A DNA stretch of 64,000 nucleotides from Cryptomeria japonica (GCF_030272615.1 NC_081405.1:471494008-471558007), one strand, 5' to 3'. Shown: positions 11,993-24,763, counted from the first letter of the stretch. The notes: generated by a model from the sequence alone, not told the origin. Numbers and translations: made by a program.

Positions 11993-13383
11993 ATGCGATT
12001 ATATCTTCAAGGAAAAACCAACGAGTTTGATGAAGAGCCTTTGAGAAGTAGGACTTATACTCAGAAGTCAGCATTCAACCAATGTCTCAACAAAGGGGAA
12101 AAAATCAATCTCGCCTTCTTTCCAAATATTTGCATCACTTACAATGACGCTCGACCCAAACCACCAACTCCAATAAGAGAGGAAGAAATATCAACCCCAC
12201 TAAGAGAAGAAGAATGCACTTATTGAGAAGCATATCAATGCTCATTTTTTCTCAATCTCATAAAAGAAAAGATTCAAACTCACAACCAAAATCAAGCACA
12301 AGTCCCCCAGGGAGTTCAATCCTTTTTATGAAATACATGCATATGGGGGAAGAGGAGATCATCAAGGATCTTAGCCAAAAATACCAACAAAGTGCCACCT
12401 TCCAAAAACTCATGGAAAGGCTTATGGAATTAGACAAACAAAAATACCTCCTCATGCTAAATAGTAAAGGAGTTGAGATTACCGAGGATTTTGACATGGA
12501 GAATTTAAGGAATAACAATGAAAGAGTCCTACCAACAAGGGCAAGGACCTACACATTCAATACTCAGAATCAAGAACACTTGGGAGGAGACAACACCCAT
12601 GACCAAGACAACACCCGTGACCATGACGATACCCGTAATCACGAAAACATTAGTGAACAAGGGGATGCCAATCATAAAAGGTTCAACGATGAAAATTTTC
12701 CCTTAGCCAACATCACACAACAAATCCAAGCACTCTAACAACAGATGCAAGATATGCAACAAGGGTCCATGACAAGGTACTCTTTGGAGGAAATTTGTCC
12801 TTATCCTTTTGATAGAAGATTAAACATGGTGCCCTTTCCACCAAAATCGGATATACCAAAGTATGACAAATGCAATGGTAAGAGTGATCCCCAAGATCAC
12901 GCTAGGGAATTTTGCACTATGAGATTAGAATTTGCCCATAATGACACTTACATGATGAGGATATTCCCAAGAAGTTTGGGAGGACAAACAATGGAGTGGC
13001 TTTCAAAACTCACACCTCCTATCAGGTTATTTGATGAGTTAGTGAACAAATTCATTTCACAATACTCTTATAATATCCAACACAAGGTCACCATGCTTGA
13101 TATACGCAATACAAAACAAAAGAACAATGGCACTTTCATGGTGTTGTTACAAAGATGGAGACACTTGGTCTCAAGGTACCCTGAAAAGGAGAAAATGGAA
13201 ATTTTTATAGATAATTTGAATGATGAAATGAGTTATCAACTCAAAATACAATGTCTACCTAGTTTTCAAAAGTTAATCGAGAATGTCATTCAAGTAGAAG
13301 AAGCCTCAATCAAAAAGGTAACCTTGAAATTCTCTAGGGAAGGTGCTAGTTCATCAAACAAGAACACCTATAACAATAAATAA
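11993..13383 (+). pseudogene. gag: Gypsy1 gag
   Basis: The core (12745-13383) matches plant Gypsy gag proteins: an ICPYPFD start, then a capsid-like segment with LGGQTMEWLSKLTP and a FISQYSYNIQHK region, and a VIQVEEA segment near the end. The upstream part (12214-12738) is in the same frame and separated by one TAA at 12736-12738, probably from a CAA codon. It is acidic, with repeated D/H/N motifs (12590-12660). A further N-terminal piece (11993-12226) is in another frame, implying a frameshift near 12220. Gag would form the virus-like particle. A zinc knuckle is not evident. Reading past the TAA at 13381 gives an N/Q-rich tail to about 13565, then further stops. Confidence 0.8.
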
Positions 13384-13825
13384 AACACCAACTCGGACAA
13401 GTCCAAGTTTTGGACTAGGAACAAGAATGTTGTTAATGATGGTGTGGTTGATGCCGACAACGTAAAATGCAAACAACCAGTGCTAAATTTATCAGGTAGT
13501 ACACCACACAACAATCAAATAAATATCAATCAAGACACTAACAACTATCAGCGTACTACCTATTAAGAAAATGACAACAATCAAGGAAACAACAACCAAT
13601 AATTAAGGGAATAACACCAACACTCCACCTACCCAATATTGAAGAACATTTACACCATTGGGACAAACCCTAGAATCCGTATTTTGAGAGCTCTTGGCAA
13701 ACAAACTCATCACATTGCCAAACATAGGCAATTTCAAACCCCAAGTCAAACCACCATGGTGGAATGAATCACACTATTGCGACTATCATTGAAACAAGGG
13801 GAATCGCACAATTGATTGCCTAAGG

Positions 13826-14896
13826 TTGAAGAACCTAGTTCAAGACATGATAGACAAGGGTGATATAATGGTTGATGGTCATAAGACCAATGGTGATCAC
13901 AAAGCATTCAAAGATCCCCTTTCTAATTATGACAAGGGAGGAGCAATAACATCCAACAACAACAAAGGATCCCACATAAACCACATCTACGACAATGTCA
14001 TTAATCACATATCAATATATGACAACCAAGTGAATGTCATAAAAATCAAGGATAAATAAGAACATGCACCGATGAATGTGACAACAAGGGCACAAAAATA
14101 TGTCTTGAAGGGGAGCACATATAAAGCAACAACTCTTCCTAAGACTCAATATATCTTGGTAGACCAATTCCAAAAGACACCTACCCAAATATCGATATTA
14201 GAGTTGCTCAAAATCTCACCAACACATAAGGACATTTTGGAACAAGCTCTTGTAAATGCTACAATTCCAAACAACATGGACATCAATCAATTCCAAGCCA
14301 TGGTGTCACATATGATGATGCCTCATAACCTATATTTTTCAGAGCATGATCCAAACAACCTGGACATCAATCAATTCCAAGCCATGGTGGCACATATGAT
14401 GGTGCCTCATAACCTATCTTTTTTAGAGCATGATGATGTCTCATTGAGTCATCCACACAACACCTCAATCCATATCGAAGTTCTCATCCACAAACACTGG
14501 GTAAAACGTGTGCTAATAGATGGAGGAGCTAGCCTAAATATATGTACCTTAAAACTTATCTATGCATTGGGCTTGTCAGAGAAAGCTATTGATCCCAAAC
14601 AGAAAATCACTATCAAGGCATATGGTGATGAAGAGAGGTTGTTGGAAGGAATTTTGGTGCTACCCATTCAGGTAGAACCTGTGCAGAATGACATAATTTT
14701 TCAAGTCTTAGACATGGACTTGATGTATAACATACTCTTGGGTCATCCTTGGATCCATGAAATGCAAGTGGTACATTCTACATATCATCAATGTCTCAAG
14801 TTCCCTTACAATGGACAAGAGATCTCAATATCAGCAGGCGCCAACCCCTTTCAATATTGCAACACTATGAGGGCAGCTCAAAATGTCCTAGTATGA
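13826..14896 (+). pseudogene. pol: Gypsy1 aspartic protease region
   Basis: One frame with a single stop (14057-14059) encodes a region starting MKNLVQDMIDKGDI, a threonine-rich spacer and the retropepsin-like domain. The active-site segment reads VLIDGGASLNICTL (about 14508-14550), where Tat proteases have D-G-G-A in place of DTG/DSG. The downstream NILLGHPWIHEMQVV and YHQCLKFPYNG segments match the family. The protease would cut the Gag-Pol precursor. An 84-bp in-frame tandem duplication lies just upstream of the active site. The 440-bp stretch before this block (13384-13825) is an N/Q-rich gag tail with several stops. Confidence 0.82.
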
Positions 14897-15107
14897 CATA
14901 ACAGGGAGGCCCAAGCTTCCTCATCATCAAACAACAAGGATCAACTCAAATCTTTATGCATAGATTTTGAGAAAGTATGAAGTTGAAAGACAAAAGCATG
15001 GGAGAATACTCTTTTGAATCCCTATGTCTAGCACCCATATCGCCAAGGTCTCACGGAAAACCTTCAACATCAAGGCACAAAATAGCATAACCCATCAAAA
15101 AGTTTGA
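14897..15107 (+). other. Gypsy1 spacer between protease and G-patch
   Basis: Short region of pol linker in which no single frame stays open. I see no domain. Confidence 0.5.
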
Positions 15108-15368
15108 TTGCAAATTTATCCAAGTAGGCACACTCGTAGAAGAATTCGAAGACAAGGATATCCTTTGTTTTTATACAAAGATGAGGAAGAAACAAGAGCA
15201 GCGTCTCTAGAATTTGCCATCCCCACACAACAATATGGTAATGGATTTAGAATCATGCAATGGATGGGATATCAAGGAAAGGGTTCTATTGGCAAGCGTC
15301 AAGAAGGCATCACAGAACCAATTCAACCCCATTCACAACTTACCAAAGATAAATCTGGACTTAGGTAG
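15108..15368 (+). pseudogene. Gypsy1 G-patch domain
   Basis: The peptide has YGNGFRIMQWMGYQGKGSIG followed by KRQEGITEPI, which fits the glycine pattern of the G-patch RNA-binding module (G...MG[WY]..G.G.GK...G...P). It lies between protease and RT, where some retroviruses and plant Gypsy elements carry such a domain. A role in binding nucleic acid during reverse transcription is known for G-patches of some retroviral proteases; a role here is inference. The frame ends in a stop at 15368 and the surrounding linker is broken. Confidence 0.7.
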
Positions 15369-16650
15369 GACAAGCATATTTGATCGGTGCAAAAATGAAA
15401 TCATCATCAAAGCCCCCGATGGAGAAGAAATGTAACATATAAAGAGAAATCACGACAATAAGTAAACAAAGAAAAAAAGATGAAGAATATGAGAAACAAC
15501 AAGAGGAACTCGCTATTCAAAGAGAGGAGAATTCTTATAATAAGATACATCATATGCAAGCAATAACAAAACCTGATCGGGCCAATACATAATTAGTAAA
15601 AAAAGGACTAGTTAGAGCAAAAAGAGAAGACGAATATGAGCAAAAACAAGAAGAACTTTCCATTCAAAGAGACGAGTCTATTTATGAACAAATCCAAAGA
15701 GTACAAGCAAGCACAAAATCCGAATCAACACAAGGAACAAAATTTGTATCAATTATCATTGAACTCTTCTCACTATATAATGATCCCTCTCAGATACAGT
15801 GGTGTAGTCTTAGAAAGTGAGTCTGAGACAGACTCAAATGAATATGAATGGGATATTTTCTCTAATGTCACTGAAGACATTGAGGTAGATAAATCCACAC
15901 ATATACACACATACCCTATGATGGACAAGGTTCGCGGGCTAGGCCAATTGGAGTTGGATCACAACATATCAATGATTCTAGTGAGGATGATCAAGTTCCA
16001 AGCGAAATAGATTCTGAAGAGGGTATCAGCATAGATTTTGGCCTCACTAATGCCAATTTTGACAATGTATCCATCATGACCCTCATGACTATAGACCCTA
16101 ACCTGTCAAATGATCCCTTACCATTAATCCATCCTGAACAAATAGACTGGGAACAACCCGAACAACTTAACATACCTATCTTCCCAGATGATGACACTAT
16201 TGTCCAAAACCTTTGTTCTGTGAACTTGAAAAAATGTTCCACCAGTGAATCTCATAATGAAGTTCTCAATCAAGAGAGTGCCAAGTCTCTTAGTTGCAAA
16301 AATAAAATAAAAAATCAATCTAATGGTGAAAAGAATTTAATGACAATATTAGATCATAAAAAAGTAAAATTCAAAGGACGTATTTGAGTGTGAAAACCTC
16401 TTGGAGGCACCTGAGGATGAGAGACTTGACACTCTTCCTAAATATTATCAAGAGAGATCACCAATTTTGATTGAGCCAACTCAATCAATCAATATCGGCA
16501 CTGAAGCAACAAGAACCATACATCTGGCAAAATCACTTATAGAATAAGAAAGACCTGACTTCATCAAAATTGTTAAAGAAAAGCAAATCAATTTTTCTTG
16601 GTCTTATGCAGATATGCCACGAGTAGACCTAGATTTTGATCATGCGCCAC
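15369..16650 (+). other. Gypsy1 pol linker between G-patch and RT
   Basis: A low-complexity region in broken frames. It is rich in E, K and Q (15450-15720), then acidic with the motif DSNEYEWD (about 15835-15860), which also occurs in Gypsy0 near 7000. Further acidic segments follow near 16080-16240. No catalytic domain is visible. The shared acidic motif shows that the linker is an inherited part of these elements. Confidence 0.6.
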
Positions 16651-18440
16651 TTATCTATAGCTCCTGGAGCTAAGTCTGTCAAACAAAAATTGAGAAAAGT
16701 GAACCCACATGTCGCCATATTGGTTAAAGAAGAACCAAAGAAGTTACTTGATGAAGGATTCGTCTAACCCAATGATTATGCGGAATGTATTTCTAACATT
16801 GTGCATGTATCTAAACTAGATAAGAGCATCAAGATATGTACAAACTTCAGGGATCTTAACAAGGCTTGTCCAAAGGATGTTTTTCCTTTACCCAACATCG
16901 ACACGATTGTAGATCTAATAGTAGGACATGCTATGTTATCACTCAGGGATGGTTTCTCAGGTTACAATCAAATCAAAATAGCACCAGTGGACCAAGATAA
17001 AGTGACATTTACCTATCCATGGGGTACTTACTACTAGAATTTCATGTCTTTTGCCTTAAAGAATGCAGGCACAACCTATCAAAGAGCAATGACCATAATA
17101 TTTCATGACATGATGCACACATTCACAGAGGACTATGTAGATGACCTCTTGGCTAATTCATTCACAAGAGAAGGACATCTCAAGATTCTAGATAAAATCT
17201 TCCAAAGGCTAGATCAATTGAATATACGACTGAACCCTAAGAAGTGTGTTTTCGATGTAACATCGGGTAAACTCTTGGGATACATAGTCTTGGAAAAAGG
17301 AATCAAGGTGGACCCCACAAAGGTACAAGCAATTATGGAGATTCCACCTCTTAGAAATATCAGCCAAGTAAGATCTCTACAAGGATGACTACAATCCATA
17401 CAAAGATTCATTTCTCAACTAGCCGACAAGTATCTTCCATTTACTCATCTACTCCACAAGAATATCCCTTTTAGATGGCAAGATCAATGTGTAGAATCAT
17501 TCCACCAACTCAAGAAATATCTGATGAATCCACCTATCTTGGTACCACCAATAGTAGACAAACCTCTTATTCTTCACATATTAGCTACAAAGGTATCACT
17601 AGGAGCATTGTTAGCATAAGAAGATTCAACAGGCAAGGAAAAGGAAATATACGACATCAACAGGACATTGAATGGATATGAGCTCAACTACACATTAAGT
17701 GAAAACGCTTGTTTGGCAGTGGTGTTCGCTTCTCAAAAGTTTTGCCATTACATGATAGCCCACACAATCAAGTTGGTAGCAAAGATTGATCCCTTAAAAT
17801 ATCTACTTAGCAAAGCCTCTCTCACAGGGAGGTTAGCTAAATGGGTCATGATTCTAAGTGAATTTGACATTCAGTACATAGACATAAAGGCTATCAAAGG
17901 TCAAGTTATCACAGATCAGCTAGCAGAGGCACCATTATAGGACAATCATCCAATCTATGTGGAATTTCTAGATATAGATATTCTCATAGTATCAACAAAA
18001 CCATGGATCTTGTACTTTGACAGATCATACACACAACATGGATTAGGTGTCAACATCCTATTTATCACTCCAGAATGACACACTATCCCTAAATCTTACA
18101 AATTAATGTTTCCTTGCACAAATAACATTTCTGAGTACAAAGCTCTAGTCATAGGAATCAAGATGGCCATAGAGTGAAATATCATAGAGTTGAAAGTCTT
18201 TGGAGACTCACAATTGGTCATCAATCAAGTTAATGATGACTATCAAATGAAGGACGACAAGTTGATGACCTATAAATGCATGGTGGATGACTTCAAGAAA
18301 TATTTTGTGGACATCAAATTTGAGTAGATTCCAAGGGTAAACAACAAAGTTGTGGACGCCATGGCAATCATTGCCTCACTCCTGCAAATACCATACCAAC
18401 ATAATCGTTATGAGTTCTTGGTGGAACAACTATCTTATAA
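16651..18440 (+). pseudogene. pol: Gypsy1 reverse transcriptase, RNase H and second RNase H
   Basis: A single frame runs throughout, with several stops (for example 17035-17037, 17386-17388 and 17938-17940). RT shows NFRDLNKACPKDVFPLPNID, FSGYNQIKIAP and the active-site EDYVDDLLA (about 17125-17155), then the LNPKKCVFDV and LGYIV segments. The first RNase H includes GYELNYTLSENACLAVVFA and ends near LAEAPL. A second, archaeal-type RNase H follows (17980-18400), with WILYFD, FGDSQLVINQVN and IPRVNNKVVDAMA. The dual RNase H marks the Tat clade. Most stops could come from single C-to-T or G-to-A changes in Trp, Gln or Arg codons. A solo LTR interrupts the frame at 18441. Confidence 0.88.
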
Positions 18441-19152
18441 TGTCCCCGATATAACTAAATAGTCAATTTAAATTGTACGACCCCGTACTTATTAATATAT
18501 ATCGGGCCCTTTTTATTAATTTGTTAGTTATAAACTTTTTGGTGTCGACCCATTTGTAACCCCTTGGGAAACTTCCCAGAGCCCATTTATATGGCCAAGT
18601 TTGGCTTAGTTGTAGGTAGGTGTGAATTTGGTATTTTTTGCTCTGTATGTGTGAATTCCCGTTGGAGTTCATTCGTATGCCATTTTAGAGGTGGAAGATC
18701 CTCCCTACTTGGCATTCACAGTTTTGGTGGGACTAACTCCTCACCCTAATCTACTCTGTCCTCAATCCAAGATTTTTATAATTTGAAGTGTTATCATTAT
18801 TGAATCTGAATTTTTTCTTGCCTAGTGTGTTCATTCGTGTAAAACAAATTTTATTGTCCAACATATTACACATAACATAACCATTTTTCTGAGGCCGAGA
18901 TTATTAGTTTCGCATACGAAAGTCAATTGTCCATACGGAAGGTAAGGAGCATACGGGTGGAGGACCGTACAGTGGAGGTTGTGTTGTTCATATGGTGGAG
19001 GCTATGTTGAGTGTACGATGGAGGGTCGTATGGTGTTGGTCATACCATACAACTTGAGTTGACCGTACGACGGAGGGTGTGTTGTCCGTATAGGGTGGTG
19101 GTTGTTGACCGTACGAGAAGGTTGTGTTGTCGTACACATATGGTACATTACA
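18441..19152. repeat. Solo LTR-like insertion in Gypsy1 pol
   Basis: The second RNase H/integrase junction is broken by about 0.7 kb that starts TGTCCCC and plausibly ends TTACA at 19152, after which integrase coding resumes. The last third (18910-19140) is an imperfect array built on CCGTACG-type cores joined by GGTGGAGG and TTGTGTTG segments. TG...CA ends and the lack of coding suggest a solo LTR of another Gypsy family. I could not find a convincing 5-bp target duplication, so the right boundary is approximate. Confidence 0.6.
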
Positions 19153-20476
19153 TGTTTTCCCCTGCCCATGACAATTCTAAATTCCAAGTCATATGCCACA
19201 TAGTCGATTCTGACTCACCCCTCTATAGAAAGATCTACACCTACCTAAAAGACAATATCCTTCCATTAGACCTATCCCGAAACTAGAAACACATATTTAT
19301 TCGTCAAGCAACCCATTATACCATTACCGCCGACACACTTTACCACTGAGATCTTGATGGTACTCTTCTTCAATGTCTTGATCGTAATGAATCTGAAATC
19401 GCCTTACATAAACTTCACGAAGGTATTTGTGGCACACATTCATGTGGTCCTACTCTCACCAAGAAACTTCTAAGTATGGGCTCTTATTGGTCGACCATGG
19501 AAAAATAATCATATCAGTTTGCTATGAAATGTCTAAAATGCCAAATTCATGGCAATATTATACATGCACCAGCATAGGAGCTACAACCGTTCACCACATC
19601 ATGGCTATTCTGTCAACAGGGACTCGACCTAGTGGGCAAGATTCATCCTTCCTCATCAAAGGGACATAAGTTTATCATCACGACCATTGAATATTTTACA
19701 AAGTGGATAGAGGTCGTCCCATTGACTATTGTTACCAACAAGAAAATATCCTCTTTTATCTTGAATTATCTCATTTGTCGGTATGGCACTCCTAGTTCCA
19801 TTATCGCATATAATGGAAGACCTTTCAAGAATCAAGATGTGCAAGAACTATGTGAACGATTCCATATCCAACATCAATTCTTCACACCATATTATCCACA
19901 AGGGAATGGCCAAACAGAGGCCTAAAAAAAAACCATCTTGAAAATCCTCAAGAAAACAGTGAACGAGGTTGGACGTTATTGGCATGTTCAACTCAACCCA
20001 ACATTATGGGCCGACAAAACTAGCATCCGCACACCTACAGGAGTACACCATACTAACTTGTGTATGGATCAGAGGGAATTATACCTATTGAGGTAGAAAT
20101 TCCATCACTTAGGGTATCATTGAAACACCTCATTCCAGATGAAGAGTATCGAGTCAATAGACTGCAAGAGCTAGAGTTGCTAGATGAACATTGACAACAT
20201 GCCTTTGATCATCTCAAGGCATATTAACAACGAGTGTGCTGAAGATACAATCACAAGGTCATACCAAGGGCATTCAAAATTGGTGATCTAGTTTTAAAAG
20301 AAAATCGCCGAAATCAACAAGATCGGGAAAAGAAGGGAAAATTTGAACCTAACTGGTTGGGACCCTTTGTCATCATATCAGCTTATGGATCAGGGGAATA
20401 TCATGTATCAACTTCAAAAGGGGATGTGCTTGATGAGCCAACCAACAACATCCATCTAAATAAATTCTACACTTGA
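19153..20476 (+). pseudogene. pol: Gypsy1 integrase
   Basis: Integrase resumes after the solo LTR. The HHCC-type zinc region includes LHEGICGTHSCGPTL and a KCLKCQIHG segment. The catalytic core starts GLDLVGKIHPSSSKGHKF. At the first acidic position the sequence reads TIEYFTKW (Glu), and the second acidic position reads AYNGRPF with Tyr where Asp is expected, so the enzyme is dead. The third acidic residue lies in GNGQTEA. A frameshift near 20050 leads to the C-terminal domain, which has LKENRRNQQD, FEPNWLGPFVI and HLNKFYT. Integrase would insert the cDNA into the host genome. At least ten stops or shifts are present. Confidence 0.85.
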
Positions 20477-22439
20477 GTCATCCAATGCACAGATCAAGTA
20501 AAAAGCAACAAAAATATCACAAAAATATCAAAAAATCATCACTAGGGTGAAAAACTGGTAAACAGGTGCCTTGTGGCATAAAAGTTTTTAAATAATCAAG
20601 AAAAATACAAAAATAAAATAAAAAAGTGCAATAAAAACATGTGGTGAAAACCTGACAACATGCGCTATTTGTGATAGAGCAACTCCTCTATCTATTAATA
20701 TCTGTATCATATCTTTGGCTCCATTTGATCTAAGTCAATAGCCATCATAAAACACTTATACACACAACATTATCCCCAACATACTTAGCGTAGTCACTGT
20801 CCTTGATTATCTGAATAAGTTATCTGAATCATATCCTACCATGGCTTGGTGATCAGTGTACATATCCATATTGAAGTAGTATCGACAGCAAGGAGCAAAA
20901 TCCTAACCTCGCTGAAGGCATTTGGCCTTGTGGGTTTAGACACTAGACCAAACACGTAGTAAGACAACAAGGATCAAAACAACCAACAGTAAACATAGCA
21001 ACATGAGAGTGCAACCATCAAGGACTTGAACTGATTTCAATTGAACAAAAGATCTATTTGCAAGATATTTTATTTGACAAGAATACACTTTAGATAGCAT
21101 ACATGCTTACTTATGGTTGTTGATTTTTGCTTATCATATCTCCTAAGAAACTCAAGGATGTCTCAAAGACTAGAGAAGCAAGGAAGGAATGTGATGTTTT
21201 CTTTGTCTGATGTTTGGGAGGAAAGCCTTCTACTATGCAAATTTGTCTTATGATGTGATCAGGCAACATATCACTGAAGATATTTTGGATTTGTATTGGA
21301 CTAAGGTTAACTCTTGTCTGTTTTACACAAGCAACACTTGGGTCATCTTGGTTCAATTATACCTCGATTCTTGTGCCATCTTGGAATATTAACATCCATG
21401 TAAGTTATACTCAGGTCATTATAGTTCAATTATACCATGATGCTTGTATCAACTTTCAACAAATCAAGGCTCAATGATGAAAAAAAAAGGGAAGCATTGG
21501 CAATTTGATCAAAATAGATGGCAACATTAGTAACGAGAGTGCATTTCATGTAGTGGTCATATTAAGGTTGCATTAGATTGCACTATCATTATCATTTTCA
21601 CATCATGTTAAAGTTGCATTAGATCACATTTTCATTGCATTATCATGGATCATTAGATTACATTACAATAGCTCATTTCATATCATGTTCCAATCACATT
21701 TAGTTACATTTACATTTTCATATCATTTTGCGAGTGTATTAATTGCATTACCATATTAAGCATTGCATTAGTTGTATTTTCACATCATTATAATTTTCAA
21801 GATACATCTCACATAGTCTCATATCATTATCATTATCATTTTCATTTTACATCTCATTTTCAAGATACATTTCACGTCATTATCATATCCTAATCAAATT
21901 GCATTAGATGCATCATCATTATCATTTCATATCAAAGTACATTCACATACATAAACATTACCATATCAAATCAAACACATACAAAAAGAGCAAAAATATG
22001 TTAAACACATTCATCCATGTACATTCATGCATTGCATTTAGAAGCACAATAAAAGGCCTACATTCATCACATTTATAAATCATAAAACACATTCATTTGC
22101 ATAATCATCAAAACATCTTCAGCATATCATCTGCAAAACATATAGTTAAGCTTAATAATAATCAAAACATCTTAAGCATATCACCTTCAAAACATATAGA
22201 TCATAGCATCATAAAATCACATCATCACACACACCACATAGACAATCATCTGCATTATCAAAGAAAAAGTCATATAGATCATGCATATCATATAGATCAT
22301 CAAAATAAAGGCATCCATAACATGTAGAAGCATATGCAATATCATCTCATCATGCACATGTGTGACTCATGCTGATCCAAAGGAAAATAAAAGATATGTC
22401 AGAACGAATCATCAGTGAAACAATAAATGTCCAAAGTCC
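20477..22439 (+). other. Gypsy1 3' untranslated region, first part
   Basis: No coding signal. It begins with a repeated module (20545-20577 and 20643-20672) of the form GGTGAAAA-C-TGGTAAAC followed by a GTGCC/TGCGC segment. Related copies lie after the integrase of Gypsy0 and Gypsy2. Further on it becomes rich in CATTATCATTTTCA-type simple sequence (21560-22440). Positions 20700-21480 hold nothing recognisable. Confidence 0.6.
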
Positions 22440-23235
22440 CTGTATATCACATCATATCGAAATCATAGAATCATATCGACATCAAAGAATCATATCAAAA
22501 TCACATAATCATATCAAAATCACATAATCATATCGACGTCAAAGAATCATATCAAAATCAATAATCATAATGAAATCAAGTCGCATATCGAAATCAAAGT
22601 CTCATATAGAAATCAAAGTCTCATATCGAAATCAAGCATCATATCAAAATAACAGAATCATATCAAAATCACAGAATCATATCGACATCAAAGAATCACA
22701 ACGAAATCAAGAATCATATCGAATCAGTTTGAGTCATATCGAATCAGTTTGACTCATATCGACAAGTTTGACTTATATCGAATCAGTTTGATCAATATCG
22801 AACAAGTTTGACCCATATTGACAAAGTTTGACCCGTATCGACAAAGTTTGACCCATATCGACAAAATTTGACCCATATCGACAACGTTTGACTCATATCG
22901 ACAATGTTTGACTCATATCAAATCAATTTGACTCATATCGACAAAGTTTGACCCATATCGACAAAGTTTGACCCATATCGACAAAGTTTGACCCATATTA
23001 GCAAGTTTGACTCATATCGACAACGTTTGACCCATATCAAATCAGTTTGACTCATATGGACAAAGTTTGACCCATATCAACCAGTTTAACCCATATCGAC
23101 AATCAATTTGACTCATACCAACTATTGAACCATATCGACACTTGACTCATATCGACAATCAAGATCCATACCAACTTCACCTATATTGAATTTGACCCAT
23201 ATCGACATTTAACTCATATCAAACAACAACTCATA
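22440..23235. repeat. ~21-bp minisatellite, CATATCGAC-based
   Basis: Dozens of imperfect head-to-tail units of about 19-21 bp follow the pattern CATATCGACAAAGTTTGACC, with variants containing AATCA or AATCAGTTTG. The array drifts from a CATATCGACATCAAAGAAT form on the left to the TTTGACC form in the centre. Scattered CATATCGA motifs continue to about 23765. It lies in the 3' untranslated region of Gypsy1, before the LINE insertion. Confidence 0.9.
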
Positions 23236-23770
23236 CCGATCCTAGACCAACTTTTTGACATCTCGCATCTCAACAGACGCAATCAACACATATCAACACA
23301 TCAACAAGGTGAAAAACATCATAACAAACCCAAAAATCTAATTTCAAGGTGCACAAATGAGGTGGAAATAGGCCCTTGAGGGTTTATATAACCCATGTTG
23401 ACGCAGGTGACTGTGGTGCCTCACTAGACGTGTGGGGCATGTACGCGTTATGCGCACGTATTCTCTTCATCATTTTAATCTATTCTTTTCAATAACATTT
23501 ATCGACAAATAAATATCAAAAAACTATAAAAAAAAATTAAATCGTCCAAAAATTTTAAAAATCGTCATGCATCACAATAGTGCACCGAAAATCATAATTT
23601 TTCTCAATTTATCTCTAGAGGGAGCATATCGACATCAATTCCATATCAATTCCTTATCGACATCAGTTCTATCATTGTATCTCATATTGAATCAATTCTT
23701 CTTATCCAGGGCTTCATATCCATAATTTTGACAACACCATATCAAGAATTTTGGCAACATATCGAGGTTT
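23236..23770 (+). other. Gypsy1 3' region between minisatellite and LINE
   Basis: A/T-rich, with isolated CATATCGA-type motifs. There is no ORF or other recognisable feature. Confidence 0.5.
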
Positions 23771-23773
23771 CTT

Positions 23774-24763
23774 ACCATTAATAACTTGGCTCATAGAGGT
23801 TTCATGTTTCCTAATAGGTGTGAGCTATGTCAGAAAAAGGAAGAATTAGTGGATCATCTGTTTATCCATTGCTCCTTTACCTGGGAAATCTAGAGTAAAT
23901 TTTGGGCGCAATGGAAAGTTGAATGGGTTATGCATAACAGTCTCAAGGAAGTTATTTGGCAATGGATCTTTCCCACCAAATATCCTCTCATCAAGAACCT
24001 CTGGTCCTTGATCCTTCCTATGACCCGTTGGTATATCTGGAAGGAGAGAAATAACAAAAATTTTAGGGAGGCTAAGTGTACGTCTCAGGTGGTTTTTGAA
24101 AATATTTGAAGGGCTATAAAAGAAAACATAAATATTCCTCACAGAAACAACAAGAAATGGAGTTTTTCTAACATGAATGACATTGAGAAAGGTATCCTCA
24201 CTGAATGAAATTTGATTCACAAGGTTTACAATTTTGACATTAAGATTAGGAGAGAAAATGTTGTTTAGAGATTTCCCTGTCATGATTGGGTCAAGGTGAA
24301 TTTTGATGGGGCAGCCAAAGGCAATCCTGGGAAGTCAGGAGGGGGAGGAGTCATTAGAAATACTCATGGTGTTTGTATTGCTGCTATTGCCTCTCCCTTT
24401 GGAGTTCAAAACAATCATGTTGCTGAAGCTTAGGCCATGTTGAAATGCCTCCAGCTTGCTCAGGGTTTTAAATTTAAAAAAATATGGCTGGAAGGGGACT
24501 CCCTCAATATTATTCAAGCTATCAAAGGTACTAGCTCTCCCTCTTGGAACATATTTAATATTATTGAAAGTGCTAAAAAGTTATTAAATGACTATGATAG
24601 TGTTTTCATTTCCCATACTCTAAGGGAAGGTAATAAAGTTGCTGACCTTTTAGCTAATGAGGGGGTTTATTTAGAGGAGGATGCTAAATATGTCAGAGAA
24701 GCCTATTGTAAGAAGGATGTCCGGGCGCAATTATTATTTGATCATGTCCATGGTTCAAGTTAA
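23774..24763 (+). pseudogene. LINE RT zinc-binding domain and RNase H
   Basis: One frame encodes a zf-RVT region (RCELCQKKEELVDHLFIHCS, followed by FTWEI) and, after a spacer, an RNase H of the RVT_3 type. All four acidic residues of RNase H are visible in their contexts: NFDGAAKGNPG, HVAEA, LEGDSLN and VADLLANEG. Five in-frame stops interrupt it (TAG, TGA, TGA, TAG, TAG). They sit where Gln or Trp would fit, consistent with C-to-T decay. The RNase H would remove the RNA template during target-primed reverse transcription. The frame ends with TAA at 24761-24763. Confidence 0.85.

Noticed and set aside
22440-23235. Regularly spaced short repeats that could suggest a CRISPR array
   Set aside because: Units are contiguous 19-21-bp tandem copies without unique spacers, inside a plant retrotransposon. 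It is a minisatellite.
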